The position numbers and the translations under genes were made by a program. A DNA stretch of 12,234 nucleotides from Alphaproteobacteria bacterium MarineAlpha3_Bin3 (GTDB lineage: Bacteria; Pseudomonadota; Alphaproteobacteria; Rhodospirillales; Casp-alpha2), in assembly GCA_002938075.1 (NCBI GenBank), contig PTLK01000035.1:1-12234 (forward strand), written 5' to 3'. Within the stretch, counting starts at the first letter, position 1; each line of letters opens with the position of its first letter. The notes below the pieces were generated by a model. That model did not search any database. It was not told the origin of the DNA and was given only the letters and a program-made list of their open reading frames with translations. Shown in pieces: positions 1 to 6,862 of the stretch.

Positions 1-217
1 GCGGCTGAAACGGATTTCCGCCGCGACCATCAAACCCGGGGGGGTGCTGGCCGGAACGGTCATTGCCCGGCTTCGCCCTCCCTTGACGGTCGATAATTTC
101 GAGGGGATCGATGTCCGCAAGGGACCGGCGGGGGGGAATTTCATCTATCTTGTCTCCGACGATAATTTCAATCCTGAGCAAAGGACCCTGTTTATGATGT
201 TCGAGTTGATGGAATAA
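1..217 (+). CDS. Esterase-like activity of phytase family protein, C-terminal fragment
   Basis: This reading frame is open from base 2 to a TAA at 215-217 and gives 71 residues; its 5' end lies outside the window. The tail contains LTVDNFEGIDV and IYLVSDDNFNPEQRT, which I recognise as the conserved C-terminus of the phytase-like/esterase-like beta-propeller family (PF13449 type). These are usually exported proteins of a few hundred residues, and their real substrate is mostly unknown. In such propellers the NFEG and SDDNFNP segments belong to the last blades, and here the protein ends with a short hydrophobic strand, LFMMFELME. Family membership is by recollection of the motif, not by search. 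No catalytic residues can be judged from the fragment. Confidence 0.72.
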   Translation, partial: RLKRISAATIKPGGVLAGTVIARLRPPLTVDNFEGIDVRKGPAGGNFIYLVSDDNFNPEQRTLFMMFELME

Positions 218-224
218 CGGCGGC

Positions 225-368
225 ATGGAAACCGGATTAAAAGGGTTATTCCGCCCCTTGAGGATGGTCCTTGCGGCCGGGCTGATGGGGCCGTCCCTAA
301 GCGTTGCCAAGGCCGCCGGCCTTCATCACTGGGTTCCGACACCTACAACGACCGGATTTTGCTGCTGA
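225..368 (+). pseudogene. Short signal-peptide-like ORF, probable 5' remnant
   Basis: ATG at 225 opens a 47-residue ORF ending at TGA 366-368. It starts 7 nt after the upstream stop and has no clear Shine-Dalgarno sequence. Residues 1-31 look like a signal peptide: basic residues K6, R10 and R13, then a hydrophobic run MVLAAGLMGPSLSVAKAAG. What follows (HHWVPTPTTTGFCC) is not recognisable. In another frame the same DNA reads SDTYNDRILLLKRP before a stop at 377-379, so a frameshift is possible. I do not recognise a family. I infer the start of an exported-protein gene cut off near 370-380 by the same event that truncated the opposing PAS-domain gene. A chance ORF remains possible. Confidence 0.3.
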
Positions 369-590
369 AGCGGCCTTGAGGTCGCGCACGAAAAGAGCCG
401 TCGGCGAATGGTCGAAGAAGGTCTGGAAAAACTCCTCGCTCTCAAGGAGCGAATTCGCCGCGCCAACGCCCTTGCCGCCGGCGCCGCGCTTTTGCCTGGC
501 GACTTCGCGTTGCAGGGCTTCCAGCTCTTCAATGAGCCGGGCCTTGGTCTTGTTCTGGTGTTTTTGACGGCGTTTCTTGGCGCCTGCCAT
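297..590 (-). pseudogene. Truncated PAS-domain signalling gene, 5' fragment
   Basis: The minus-strand ORF starts at ATG 590-588, behind a good Shine-Dalgarno sequence (GGGGAGGG, 6 nt before the ATG), and stops at TAG 299-297, giving 97 residues. Residues 1-45 are basic and predicted helical: AKKRRQKHQNKTKARLIEEL, then EALQREVARQK, like the linker or coiled coil before a sensor domain. The next part, LLESEEFFQTFFDHSPTALF followed by VRDLK, matches the start of a PAS domain as found in sensor kinases and diguanylate cyclases. Similarity ends abruptly after VRDLK, where PAS domains normally continue with DGRF. Reading one frame over gives GRFSSKIRSL and then a stop, so a 1-nt frameshift plus truncation is likely. 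The rest of the PAS domain and any output domain are missing. I infer a broken remnant; the first 70 or so codons look authentic. Confidence 0.5.
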
Positions 591-846
591 TCGAAACCCT
601 CCCCGGCGGATCAAATCCTCCTGAATGACACAACCGACGTCCAAGCCTGAATGAAAAACTTCTGGCCTTGTAAAAAGGCCCGTCCCCCCAACTCAGCAAC
701 AAGTCATGCCGGATTAATCGAAATAGACCTTAAATTTACATTTTTTTTCGGGATAAAAAAATAAATTGATACGTTGATTGGTTGTAAAAGTTATTAAAGA
801 CAATAAGTTAGGAAACTGGCGGTTCACTGTCCGAGACCCGGACACG
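591..846. other. AT-rich intergenic stretch without recognisable gene
   Basis: I see no coding sequence, tRNA or other RNA here. About 700-810 is very AT-rich (runs such as T8 near 742-749 and A7 near 757-763), in sharp contrast to the GC-rich surroundings. It would contain the promoter of the PAS fragment at 590 (minus strand), but I could not pick a convincing -35/-10 pair. Two small hairpins are present: GGCCTT/AAGGCC at 664-680 (5-nt loop) and TGTCCG/CGGACA at 828-844 (5-nt loop). The second lies directly behind the rpmB terminator. The low GC content fits an old insertion or deletion scar. Confidence 0.5.
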
Positions 847-869
847 AAAAAGGCCCGTCAAACGGGCCT
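847..869 (-). terminator. Intrinsic terminator of rpmB
   Basis: On the minus strand, 24 nt after the rpmB stop codon, AGGCCCGT pairs perfectly with ACGGGCCT across a 3-nt loop (TTG), followed by a short T run (TTTTTCG, the first T being the end of the stem). An 8-bp GC-rich stem followed by Ts is a standard Rho-independent terminator. A further 6-bp hairpin at 828-844 follows and may act as backup. Confidence 0.82.
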
Positions 870-893
870 GCGACCGAATAAAACCATATGCTT

Positions 894-1187
894 TTAGGGG
901 GCAGCCTGACTTTGCGCCTTTTTGATCCGCCTTTTCAGGCGCCGGATATCCGGAGTCAGGTCGGAATCCCGGGTATCGAGCAGGAAGGCGTCGAGGCCGC
1001 CCTTGCGCTCCACCGTCCGGATCGCATGCGCCGTCACCTTCAGGCGCACGGGCTTGCCCAGCGCCTCGCTGAACAGCGACGTCTTCTGGAGGTTCGGCAA
1101 AAACCGCCGGCGGGTCTTATTGTGGGCGTGGCTGACGTTGTTTCCCACCTGCACGCCGCGGCCCGTGAGCTGGCACCGCCTGGACAT
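894..1187 (-). CDS. rpmB: 50S ribosomal protein L28
   Basis: This encodes a 97-residue basic ribosomal protein of the large subunit. The N-terminus MSRRCQLTGRGVQVGNNVSH and the following AHNKTRRRFLPNLQ are the L28 signature, and the length is usual for alphaproteobacterial L28. The start is ATG at 1187-1185, with GGAAAGG about 9 nt upstream; the frame stays open further upstream but without family similarity. The TAA stop at 896-894 is followed by an intrinsic terminator, so the gene is transcribed as a single unit. It is divergent from bioB, with promoters back to back in the 1188-1354 gap. In bacteria L28 is needed for 70S assembly. I see no sign of the zinc-binding CxxC pairs of some L28 paralogues. 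Confidence 0.95.
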   Translation of the reverse strand: MSRRCQLTGRGVQVGNNVSHAHNKTRRRFLPNLQKTSLFSEALGKPVRLKVTAHAIRTVERKGGLDAFLLDTRDSDLTPDIRRLKRRIKKAQSQAAP

Positions 1188-1249
1188 AAATTCGAACCTT
1201 TCCGGGAACAAAAACCAAGGACCGCCACGGGCGGCCCCAAGGAGACGGT

Positions 1250-1278
1250 TACTTAGGCCACACCCCGCCAACAGTCAA
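1250..1278 (-). promoter_or_regulatory. Candidate rpmB promoter
   Basis: On the minus strand TTGACT (complement of 1273-1278) is followed after 17 nt by TAAGTA (complement of 1250-1255). The -35 box is near perfect and the -10 is weak. The icd promoter candidate has the same CCTAAGT core at the same spacing, which supports a genome-specific -10 variant. The start of transcription would lie about 55-60 nt before the rpmB ATG. Confidence 0.42.
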
Positions 1279-1287
1279 GGGCCAAGC

Positions 1288-1316
1288 TTGTTCCCACCCG
1301 CGTCCTACCCTAGAAT
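1288..1316 (+). promoter_or_regulatory. Candidate biotin operon promoter
   Basis: TTGTTC at 1288-1293 and TAGAAT at 1311-1316 are separated by exactly 17 nt, a good sigma-70 arrangement. Transcription would start near 1322-1325, downstream of the ATG at 1319, so translation of bioB should begin at the next ATG (1355). I see no BioR-type palindrome (TTATnnATAA) and no BirA operator around it. The -35 boxes of this promoter and of the divergent rpmB promoter are only 9 bp apart. Confidence 0.5.
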
Positions 1317-1354
1317 TTATGTTGCGATTTTCGAAACTGTTTAGTTCATCCGAA

Positions 1355-2326
1355 ATGCCGTCAGACACCGAAACCACCCTCCGCCACGATTGGACCCGCG
1401 ATCAGGCCGAGGCCTTGTTCCGGCTGCCTTTCAACGACCTGATCATGAAGGCCCAGGCCCTTCACCGCCGGTATTTCGACGCCAACCGGGTGCAGATGTC
1501 GCGCCTTTTGTCTGTCAAGACCGGCGGCTGCCCCGAGGACTGCGCCTATTGCCCGCAATCGGCCCGCTACGATACCGGCGTCAAGGCCGAAAAGACGATG
1601 GCCGTGGCCGACGTGCTGGCCGAGGCCGAACAGGCCCGCGAAGGTGGGGCGACGCGGTACTGCATGGGCGCCGCCTGGCGGCAGCCCAAGGATTCCGACC
1701 TCGTTGACATCTGCGCAATGGTCGAAGGGGTCAAGGCGCTGGGCCTGGAAAGCTGCGCCACCCTCGGCATGTTGAGCGAAGACCAGGCGGAAAGACTCAA
1801 ACGGGCCGGGCTCGATTACTACAACCACAACCTCGACACGTCGGAGGAATTCTACGGCCAAATCATCACCACCCGGTCCTACCGGGACCGCCTGGAGACC
1901 CTGGAAACCGTCCGCCGCGCCGGGATCAAGGTCTGCTGTGGCGGCATCGTCGGCATGGGCGAAAGCCAGGCCGACCGGGCCGAGATGCTGCGCACCCTGG
2001 CCAACCTGAAGCCGCATCCGGAAAGCGTGCCCATCAACATGCTGGTCCGCGTCGAGGGCACGCCGCTGGCCGGCGCCGACGATTTGGACGGCATCGAATT
2101 CGTGCGCACCCTGGCGGCGGCGAAGGTGATGATGCCGGCTTCGGTCATCCGGCTGTCGGCGGGACGCGAGCAGATGACCGACGAGATGCAGGCGCTGTGT
2201 TTCCTGGCCGGCGCCGGGTCCATCTTCGTCGGCGAAAAACTGCTGACCACCGCCAACCCGGAGACGGACGCCGACGCCCGGCTGCTTGAGCGCCTGGGGC
2301 TAGAGCCCGCCGGCGCGCCGCAATGA
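1355..2326 (+). CDS. bioB: Biotin synthase, radical SAM enzyme
   Basis: BioB inserts sulphur into dethiobiotin to make biotin, using S-adenosylmethionine, a 4Fe-4S cluster and a sacrificial 2Fe-2S cluster. The radical SAM motif CPEDCAYC (C59, C63, C66 counted from the ATG at 1355) sits in the diagnostic context KTGGCPEDCAYCPQSARY. Downstream are YNHNLDTSEEFY, CCGGIVGMGE and the SAGRE motif expected of BioB, and the 323-residue length is normal. An ATG at 1319 would add 12 residues, but neither start has a clear Shine-Dalgarno sequence, and the promoter at 1288-1316 places the transcript start after 1319. This is the first gene of the bioBAFD operon; its TGA overlaps the bioA ATG (ATGA). Confidence 0.95.
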   Translation: MPSDTETTLRHDWTRDQAEALFRLPFNDLIMKAQALHRRYFDANRVQMSRLLSVKTGGCPEDCAYCPQSARYDTGVKAEKTMAVADVLAEAEQAREGGATRYCMGAAWRQPKDSDLVDICAMVEGVKALGLESCATLGMLSEDQAERLKRAGLDYYNHNLDTSEEFYGQIITTRSYRDRLETLETVRRAGIKVCCGGIVGMGESQADRAEMLRTLANLKPHPESVPINMLVRVEGTPLAGADDLDGIEFVRTLAAAKVMMPASVIRLSAGREQMTDEMQALCFLAGAGSIFVGEKLLTTANPETDADARLLERLGLEPAGAPQ

Positions 2327-3624
2327 CCGCCCGGCCGAAATCCCAACCCTTGACCCTGGCGCCGTGGCTTGACGACGGCTACCGGCATATCTGGATGCCC
2401 TACACCCAGATGCAGACGGCGCCCGAGCCCGAGGCCGTCACCGCCACCCAGGGCACGCGCATTTCCCTGGCTGACGGGCGCCAGCTGGTCGACGGCGTGG
2501 CGTCCTGGTGGTCGGCGTGCCATGGCTACAACCATCCCCATATCCAGGGCGCGGTCCGGCGCCAGCTCGAGCAAATGCCCCACGTGATGCTGGCCGGGCT
2601 GGCCAACGAACCGGCGTTTACCCTGGCCGAAAGGCTGGCGGCCCTGGCCCCGGGCGGCCTGGAGCGGGTGTTCTTTTCCGAGTCCGGTTCGGTGGCGGTC
2701 GAAATCGCGATGAAAATGGCGGTCCAGGCCTGGCTCAACCGGGGCCAACCGGATCGAACCCAATTCGTCTGCTTCAAGGGCGCGTACCACGGCGACACCA
2801 TCGCCGCCATAGCCATCGGCGACCCGGAAGACGGGATCATGGGAAGGTTCCAGGGCCTGATGGCGGAACAATTCCGCCTCGACCTGCCCCGGAACGGCGA
2901 AACCCGGGCCCGCCTCGATGATTTCCTGGCCGACCGCGCCCCAGAATGCGCCGCCGTGATTCTTGAGCCTCTGGTCCAGGGCGCTGGCGGCATGATCTTC
3001 CATTCGCCCGAAACGTTGAAGGCCGTCCGCGAGGCCTGCGACGCCCACGGGCTGTTGCTGATCCTGGACGAGATCATGACTGGCCTCGGCCGGCTCGGCA
3101 CCCTGTTCGCCTGCGAACAGGCCGGCGTCGCCCCGGACATCATGACGCTATCGAAATCGCTGACCGGCGGCACCCTGCCCCTGGCAGCCACCATCGCCAG
3201 CCGGGACGTGTTCGAGGCGTTCCTGTCCGACGACCTGGACGACGCCTTCATGCACGGGCCGACCTTCACCGGCAACGCGTTGGCGTGTGCGGCGGCCAAT
3301 GCGTCGCTGGATCTGTTCGAGACCGAACCCCGGCTGCAACAGGTGAAGGCCATCGAGACGCACCTGACGGCGGCGCTGGAGCCGTGTCGGGGTGCGGCCG
3401 GGCCGTGGGGGGAGGTCCGGGACGTCCGCGTCCGCGGCGCCGTCGGCGTCGTCGAGATGGACAAAATCGAGGACATGAACGGGCTCCGGGCGCGCTTCGT
3501 CGATGCGGGCTGCTGGATCCGGCCATTCGGCAACATCGTCTATCTGATGCCGGCCTTCACCATCGACGAAGAGGACCTGACGCGGCTCACGGATACCGTG
3601 GTCAAGGTCGTCGGCGGAGGTTGA
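2323..3624 (+). CDS. bioA: Adenosylmethionine-8-amino-7-oxononanoate aminotransferase
   Basis: BioA is a PLP enzyme that transfers the amino group of S-adenosylmethionine to 8-amino-7-oxononanoate (KAPA), giving 7,8-diaminopelargonate (DAPA). It is 433 residues and starts at the ATG overlapping the bioB stop. Diagnostic features are WMPYTQMQ near residue 24, SWWSACHGYNHP at 61-72 (substrate-binding tryptophan region), KGAYHGDT, LDEIMTGLGR with the PLP-nitrogen aspartate D249, and TLSKSLTGG with the Schiff-base lysine K278. Each is offset by four from the E. coli residues D245 and K274. The SAM-specific WW-GYNHP region argues against a lysine-using BioK or another class III aminotransferase. 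The gene lies in the middle of the biotin operon, 2 nt before bioF. Confidence 0.95.
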   Translation: MTARPKSQPLTLAPWLDDGYRHIWMPYTQMQTAPEPEAVTATQGTRISLADGRQLVDGVASWWSACHGYNHPHIQGAVRRQLEQMPHVMLAGLANEPAFTLAERLAALAPGGLERVFFSESGSVAVEIAMKMAVQAWLNRGQPDRTQFVCFKGAYHGDTIAAIAIGDPEDGIMGRFQGLMAEQFRLDLPRNGETRARLDDFLADRAPECAAVILEPLVQGAGGMIFHSPETLKAVREACDAHGLLLILDEIMTGLGRLGTLFACEQAGVAPDIMTLSKSLTGGTLPLAATIASRDVFEAFLSDDLDDAFMHGPTFTGNALACAAANASLDLFETEPRLQQVKAIETHLTAALEPCRGAAGPWGEVRDVRVRGAVGVVEMDKIEDMNGLRARFVDAGCWIRPFGNIVYLMPAFTIDEEDLTRLTDTVVKVVGGG

Positions 3625-3626
3625 GC

Positions 3627-4862
3627 ATGTCCGCGTCCCTGGATGAATTCGCCGAACGGAAGCTGGCGGCGCTGGAACAGCGGAACCTGCGGCGCACCCT
3701 CATCGAGACCGAGCGCTTGGGCCCCGTCGAGGTTAAGCGCCGGGGCAAGCGCCTGATCTCGTTCTCATGCAACGATTACCTGAACCTCAGCCAGCACCAA
3801 GCCATCAAGGCCGCCGCCGTCGAGGCGACCGAGAAGTACGGCGTCGGCGCCGGCGCGTCCAGGCTGGTGACCGGCAACCATCCGCTGTTCGCCGAGCTGG
3901 AGGCGAAGCTGGCGAAACTGAAAGGGGCGGAAGCGGCGTGCGTGTTCGGCTCCGGGTATCTGGCCAACACCGGCATCATCCCGGCGCTCGCCGGGGTCGA
4001 CGACATGGTGGTGGTGGACAAGCTCTCCCATGCCTGCATCTTCGCCGGCGCCAAGCTGACCGGGGGGGCGCTGCACGTCTTCCGCCACAACGACACCGGC
4101 CACTTGGGTGAAATTCTGGCCGCCCACCGGGCGGACCACCCCCGGGCGCTGATCGTCACCGACAGCGTGTTTTCCATGGACGGCGACCTGGCGCCGATCG
4201 GCGAGTTGGCCGACATCGCCGCCGAGCACGACGCCTGGATGATGACCGACGATGCGCACAGCCTCGGCGTCGTCGGCGGCGGCCGGGGGTCCGGCACCGT
4301 CAACCTGCCTTCGCCGAAGCGAAGCTCCGGCTTCGCGCAGGCAGGTGGCGGCCAAGGCCGGGTGCCGTTGCAGATGGGCACCCTGTCGAAGGCCATCGGC
4401 GGCTACGGCGGCTATCTGTGCGCCAGCCAATCGGTCATCGACCTGATCCGCACCCGGTGTAGGACGCTGTTCTATTCCACCGGCCTGCCGCCGGGCGTCG
4501 TGGCGGCGGCGATCGCGGCTTTAGAGCTTATAGAGTCCGACCCCGATTACGCCGCCCTGCCGCTCACCAAGGCCAAGGCGTTCACCGCCCTGCTGGGCCT
4601 GTCCGAAGCCGAAAGTCCCATCGTCCCCATCGTCCTCGGCGATTCGGAACGGACGCTCCTGGCCTCAAGGCTTTTGGAGGACGAGGGATTCCTGGTCGTC
4701 GCCATCCGCCCGCCGACGGTGCCCGACGGCAAGGCCCGGCTGCGCGTCACCTTCACCGCCGCCCATAAGGACGAAGACATCGCCCGGCTGGCGGAGATCA
4801 TCCGCACCCGGATACTCGAAGCCGCCGACGCCGAAGCCCCCGACGCCGAAGCAAGTGCGTGA
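3627..4862 (+). CDS. bioF: 8-amino-7-oxononanoate synthase with in-frame palindromic insert
   Basis: BioF condenses a pimeloyl thioester with L-alanine, releasing CO2, to form 8-amino-7-oxononanoate; it is a PLP enzyme of the alpha-oxoamine synthase family. The ATG at 3627 follows GGAGG (3616-3620). Visible motifs are FSCNDYLNLS, GAGASRLVTGNH, FGSGYLANTG, TDDAHSLG (D208, D209, H211) and MGTLSKAIGGYGGYLC with the Schiff-base lysine K255. At 411 residues it is longer than the usual 380-390. The excess lies between GGGRGS and VPLQMGTLSK, where NLPSPKRSSGFAQAG (from N226) is encoded by a 44-bp palindrome; family members have about 10-12 residues there. Catalytic residues on both sides are intact, so the enzyme is probably active. 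The C-terminus has a short acidic repeat, DAEAPDAEA. The stop overlaps the bioD start (GTGA). Confidence 0.94.
   Translation: MSASLDEFAERKLAALEQRNLRRTLIETERLGPVEVKRRGKRLISFSCNDYLNLSQHQAIKAAAVEATEKYGVGAGASRLVTGNHPLFAELEAKLAKLKGAEAACVFGSGYLANTGIIPALAGVDDMVVVDKLSHACIFAGAKLTGGALHVFRHNDTGHLGEILAAHRADHPRALIVTDSVFSMDGDLAPIGELADIAAEHDAWMMTDDAHSLGVVGGGRGSGTVNLPSPKRSSGFAQAGGGQGRVPLQMGTLSKAIGGYGGYLCASQSVIDLIRTRCRTLFYSTGLPPGVVAAAIAALELIESDPDYAALPLTKAKAFTALLGLSEAESPIVPIVLGDSERTLLASRLLEDEGFLVVAIRPPTVPDGKARLRVTFTAAHKDEDIARLAEIIRTRILEAADAEAPDAEASA
4303..4346. repeat. Palindromic element inserted in frame in bioF
   Basis: The arms ACCTGCCT (4303-4310) and AGGCAGGT (4339-4346) are perfect inverted repeats. 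Inside them CGC (4312-4314) and GAAGC (4316-4320) pair with GCG (4335-4337) and GCTTC (4330-4334), with one mismatch (4311/4338) and one bulge (4315). GAAGC occurs twice in a row on the left, offering an alternative shorter loop. The unit forms a long hairpin of about 16 bp, keeps the bioF frame open, and coincides with residues absent from typical BioF. This resembles the in-frame palindromic elements known from Rickettsia, though I recognise no named family. Copy number in the genome cannot be seen from this window. Confidence 0.72.
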
Positions 4863-5533
4863 AGACCCTGTTCGTCACCGCAAGTGGCACCGGCACCGGC
4901 AAGACCTACGTCACCGGCGCCCTCGCCGCCGCGTTTAGGGATAAGGGATTGTCCGTCAGGGTCTTGAAGCCGGTCGTCAGCGGCTATCCCGGCGACGATG
5001 CAGAGGTCACCGACACCGCGATTTTGCTTAAAAGTCTCGAAATCGAGCCGACGCAAGAGGCCGTCGAGGCGTGCTCGCCGTGGCGCTTCACCGAGCCCCT
5101 GTCGCCGGACATGGCGGCCCGGCGCGAGGGCCGGAGTATTGACTTCGAAGCCTTGGTCGGTTTCTGCCGCGACATGCAAGGAGGCGAAGAGGACCGGCTG
5201 CTGATCGAAGGCATCGGCGGCGCCATGGTGCCCCTGGACGGCCAACACACGGTGCTCGACTGGATGGCGGAACTGGGCTCGCCGGTTCTCGTCGTCGTCG
5301 GCTCCTATCTCGGCACCCTGAGCCACACCCTGACCACGGTCACGGCCATGAAGACTCGGCGCGTGGACGTGGCCGCCGTGGTGGTCTCCGAGTCAGATGA
5401 AAGTCCAGTGCCGCTGGCCGAGACGGCGGAAACCATGGCTCGTTTCCTGCCCGGGGTCGAGGTCGCCGCCGTCGCCCGCAACGCCGGACCGGCGGCGGTC
5501 CATGCGGCCCTCGGGCCGATGATCGACGTGTAA
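4859..5533 (+). CDS. bioD: ATP-dependent dethiobiotin synthetase
   Basis: BioD closes the ureido ring of dethiobiotin from DAPA, CO2 and ATP. The 224-residue length is normal. The P-loop GTGTGKT is at residues 10-16 and K37 lies in VLKPVVSGY, at the same number as the catalytic K37 of E. coli. IEGIGGAMVPLD near 120-131 is the second nucleotide/Mg site. The start is a GTG overlapping the bioF stop by 4 nt, which implies translational coupling; there is no other suitable start, because the P-loop begins 10 residues in. This is the last gene of the operon. It converges with icd, with 69 nt between the two stops. Confidence 0.94.
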   Translation: MKTLFVTASGTGTGKTYVTGALAAAFRDKGLSVRVLKPVVSGYPGDDAEVTDTAILLKSLEIEPTQEAVEACSPWRFTEPLSPDMAARREGRSIDFEALVGFCRDMQGGEEDRLLIEGIGGAMVPLDGQHTVLDWMAELGSPVLVVVGSYLGTLSHTLTTVTAMKTRRVDVAAVVVSESDESPVPLAETAETMARFLPGVEVAAVARNAGPAAVHAALGPMIDV

Positions 5534-5602
5534 TCAGGCCTTCCGGCAATTTTTTTTGATCCACGGCGCCAGTTCGTCCTCTTCCAGGCCTCCCCTTGGC
5601 CC

Positions 5603-6817
5603 CTACCCCATCCTGGCCTTGAGGCCCTCGTCGAGCTTGTCGAGGAACGCCTGGGTGTTCAACCACGCCTGATCGGGGCCGATAAGCAGCGCCAGGTCCT
5701 TGGTCATGAAGCCCGCCTCGACGGTATCGATGCACACCGCCTCCAGCGTTTCGGCGAACTTCACCACGTCGGGCGTTTCGTCAAACTTGCCGCGGTAGGC
5801 GAGCCCCCGCGTCCAGGCGAAGATCGAGGCGATGGGGTTGGTCGACGTCTCCTTGCCTTCCTGGTGCTGACGGTAGTGCCGCGTCACCGTGCCATGCGCC
5901 GCCTCGGCCTCGACCGTCCTGCCATCCGCCGTCAGCAGCACCGACGTCATCAGGCCCAGGGACCCGAAGCCCTGGGCCAGGATATCGGACTGCACGTCGC
6001 CGTCGTAGTTCTTGCACGCCCAGACGAAGCCGCCTTCCCACTTCATGGCGGCGGCCACCATGTCGTCGATGAGGCGGTGTTCGTAGGTCAGGCCGGCGTC
6101 AACGAAGCGGTCTTTGAACTCGGCCTCGTAGATGTCCTGGAAGATGTCCTTGAAGCGCCCGTCATAGACCTTGAGGATGGTGTTCTTGGTCGACAGATAC
6201 AAAGGCCAGCCGAGATCAAGCGCGTAGTTGAAGCACGAACGCGCGAAGCCGGTGATCGAATGGTCCAGGTTGTACATGGAAAGGGCGACGCCCGAGTCCT
6301 CGAACTGGAACACCTGGCGCTCGATCACCTCGCCGCCTTCATCGGGCTCGAAGCGCATGATCAGCTTACCGGCCCCGGGGACGATAATATCGATGGCCCG
6401 GTACTGATCGCCGAAGGCATGGCGCCCGATGACGATGGGCTTGGTCCAGCCGGGCACCAGGCGCGGCACGTTCTTGCAGATGATCGGCTGGCGGAAGATG
6501 GTGCCGCCGATGATGTTGCGGATGGTGCCGTTGGGCGAGCGCCACATCTCCTTGAGGCCGAATTCCTCGACCCGGCCTTCGTCGGGCGTGATGGTGGCGC
6601 ACTTGATGCCGACGCCGTGCTCCTTGATCGCCTCGGCCGAATCGATGGTGATTTGGTCGTCGGTCTCGTCGCGTTTCTGTATCGACAGGTCGTAATATTT
6701 CAGGTCCACGTCGAGGTACGGCAGGATCAGCTTGTCCTTGATGAAGGCCCAGATGATGCGCGTCATTTCGTCGCCGTCGAGCTCGACGATGGGGTTTTCG
6801 ACCTTGATTTTGGTCAT
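5603..6817 (-). CDS. icd: NADP-dependent isocitrate dehydrogenase
   Basis: This cytoplasmic enzyme oxidises isocitrate to 2-oxoglutarate and CO2 with NADP in the TCA cycle. At 404 residues it belongs to the homodimeric, eukaryote-like type typical of alphaproteobacteria, not the E. coli type. Features include VELDGDEMTR (residues 11-20), the isocitrate-binding loop RSPNGTIRN (93-101), PGWTKPIVIGRHAFGDQYRA, the metal-binding aspartates in YDGDVQSD, and the NADP-binding AEAAHGTVTRHYR. The start is ATG at 6817-6815 with GGGAG 8 nt upstream. It lies 91 nt downstream of the LOG-family gene on the same strand, but a promoter candidate in the gap suggests its own transcript. Confidence 0.96.
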   Translation of the reverse strand: MTKIKVENPIVELDGDEMTRIIWAFIKDKLILPYLDVDLKYYDLSIQKRDETDDQITIDSAEAIKEHGVGIKCATITPDEGRVEEFGLKEMWRSPNGTIRNIIGGTIFRQPIICKNVPRLVPGWTKPIVIGRHAFGDQYRAIDIIVPGAGKLIMRFEPDEGGEVIERQVFQFEDSGVALSMYNLDHSITGFARSCFNYALDLGWPLYLSTKNTILKVYDGRFKDIFQDIYEAEFKDRFVDAGLTYEHRLIDDMVAAAMKWEGGFVWACKNYDGDVQSDILAQGFGSLGLMTSVLLTADGRTVEAEAAHGTVTRHYRQHQEGKETSTNPIASIFAWTRGLAYRGKFDETPDVVKFAETLEAVCIDTVEAGFMTKDLALLIGPDQAWLNTQAFLDKLDEGLKARMG

Positions 6818-6862
6818 AAGTGGGGCTCCCAGGGTGGGTGTTTTTGGGGTAGATTTTCCCGC

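Noticed and set aside
591..893. A CRISPR array, tRNA or riboswitch in the largest gene-free stretch
   Set aside because: No regularly spaced repeats, no cloverleaf and no known riboswitch core can be seen.
1879..3048. Long minus-strand open frame opposite bioB and bioA
   Set aside because: It is antisense to two well-recognised genes, has no family similarity and no ribosome site. Long antisense frames are expected in GC-rich DNA.
3285..3626. Upstream in-frame extension of bioF inside bioA
   Set aside because: The extension is arginine/glycine-rich out-of-frame bioA sequence. The ATG at 3627 has a good ribosome site and begins the family N-terminus.
5538..5557. GCC/GGC hairpin followed by eight Ts after bioD, as an intrinsic terminator
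   Set aside because: The stem is only 3 bp. The T run is suggestive, but the structure is too weak to call.
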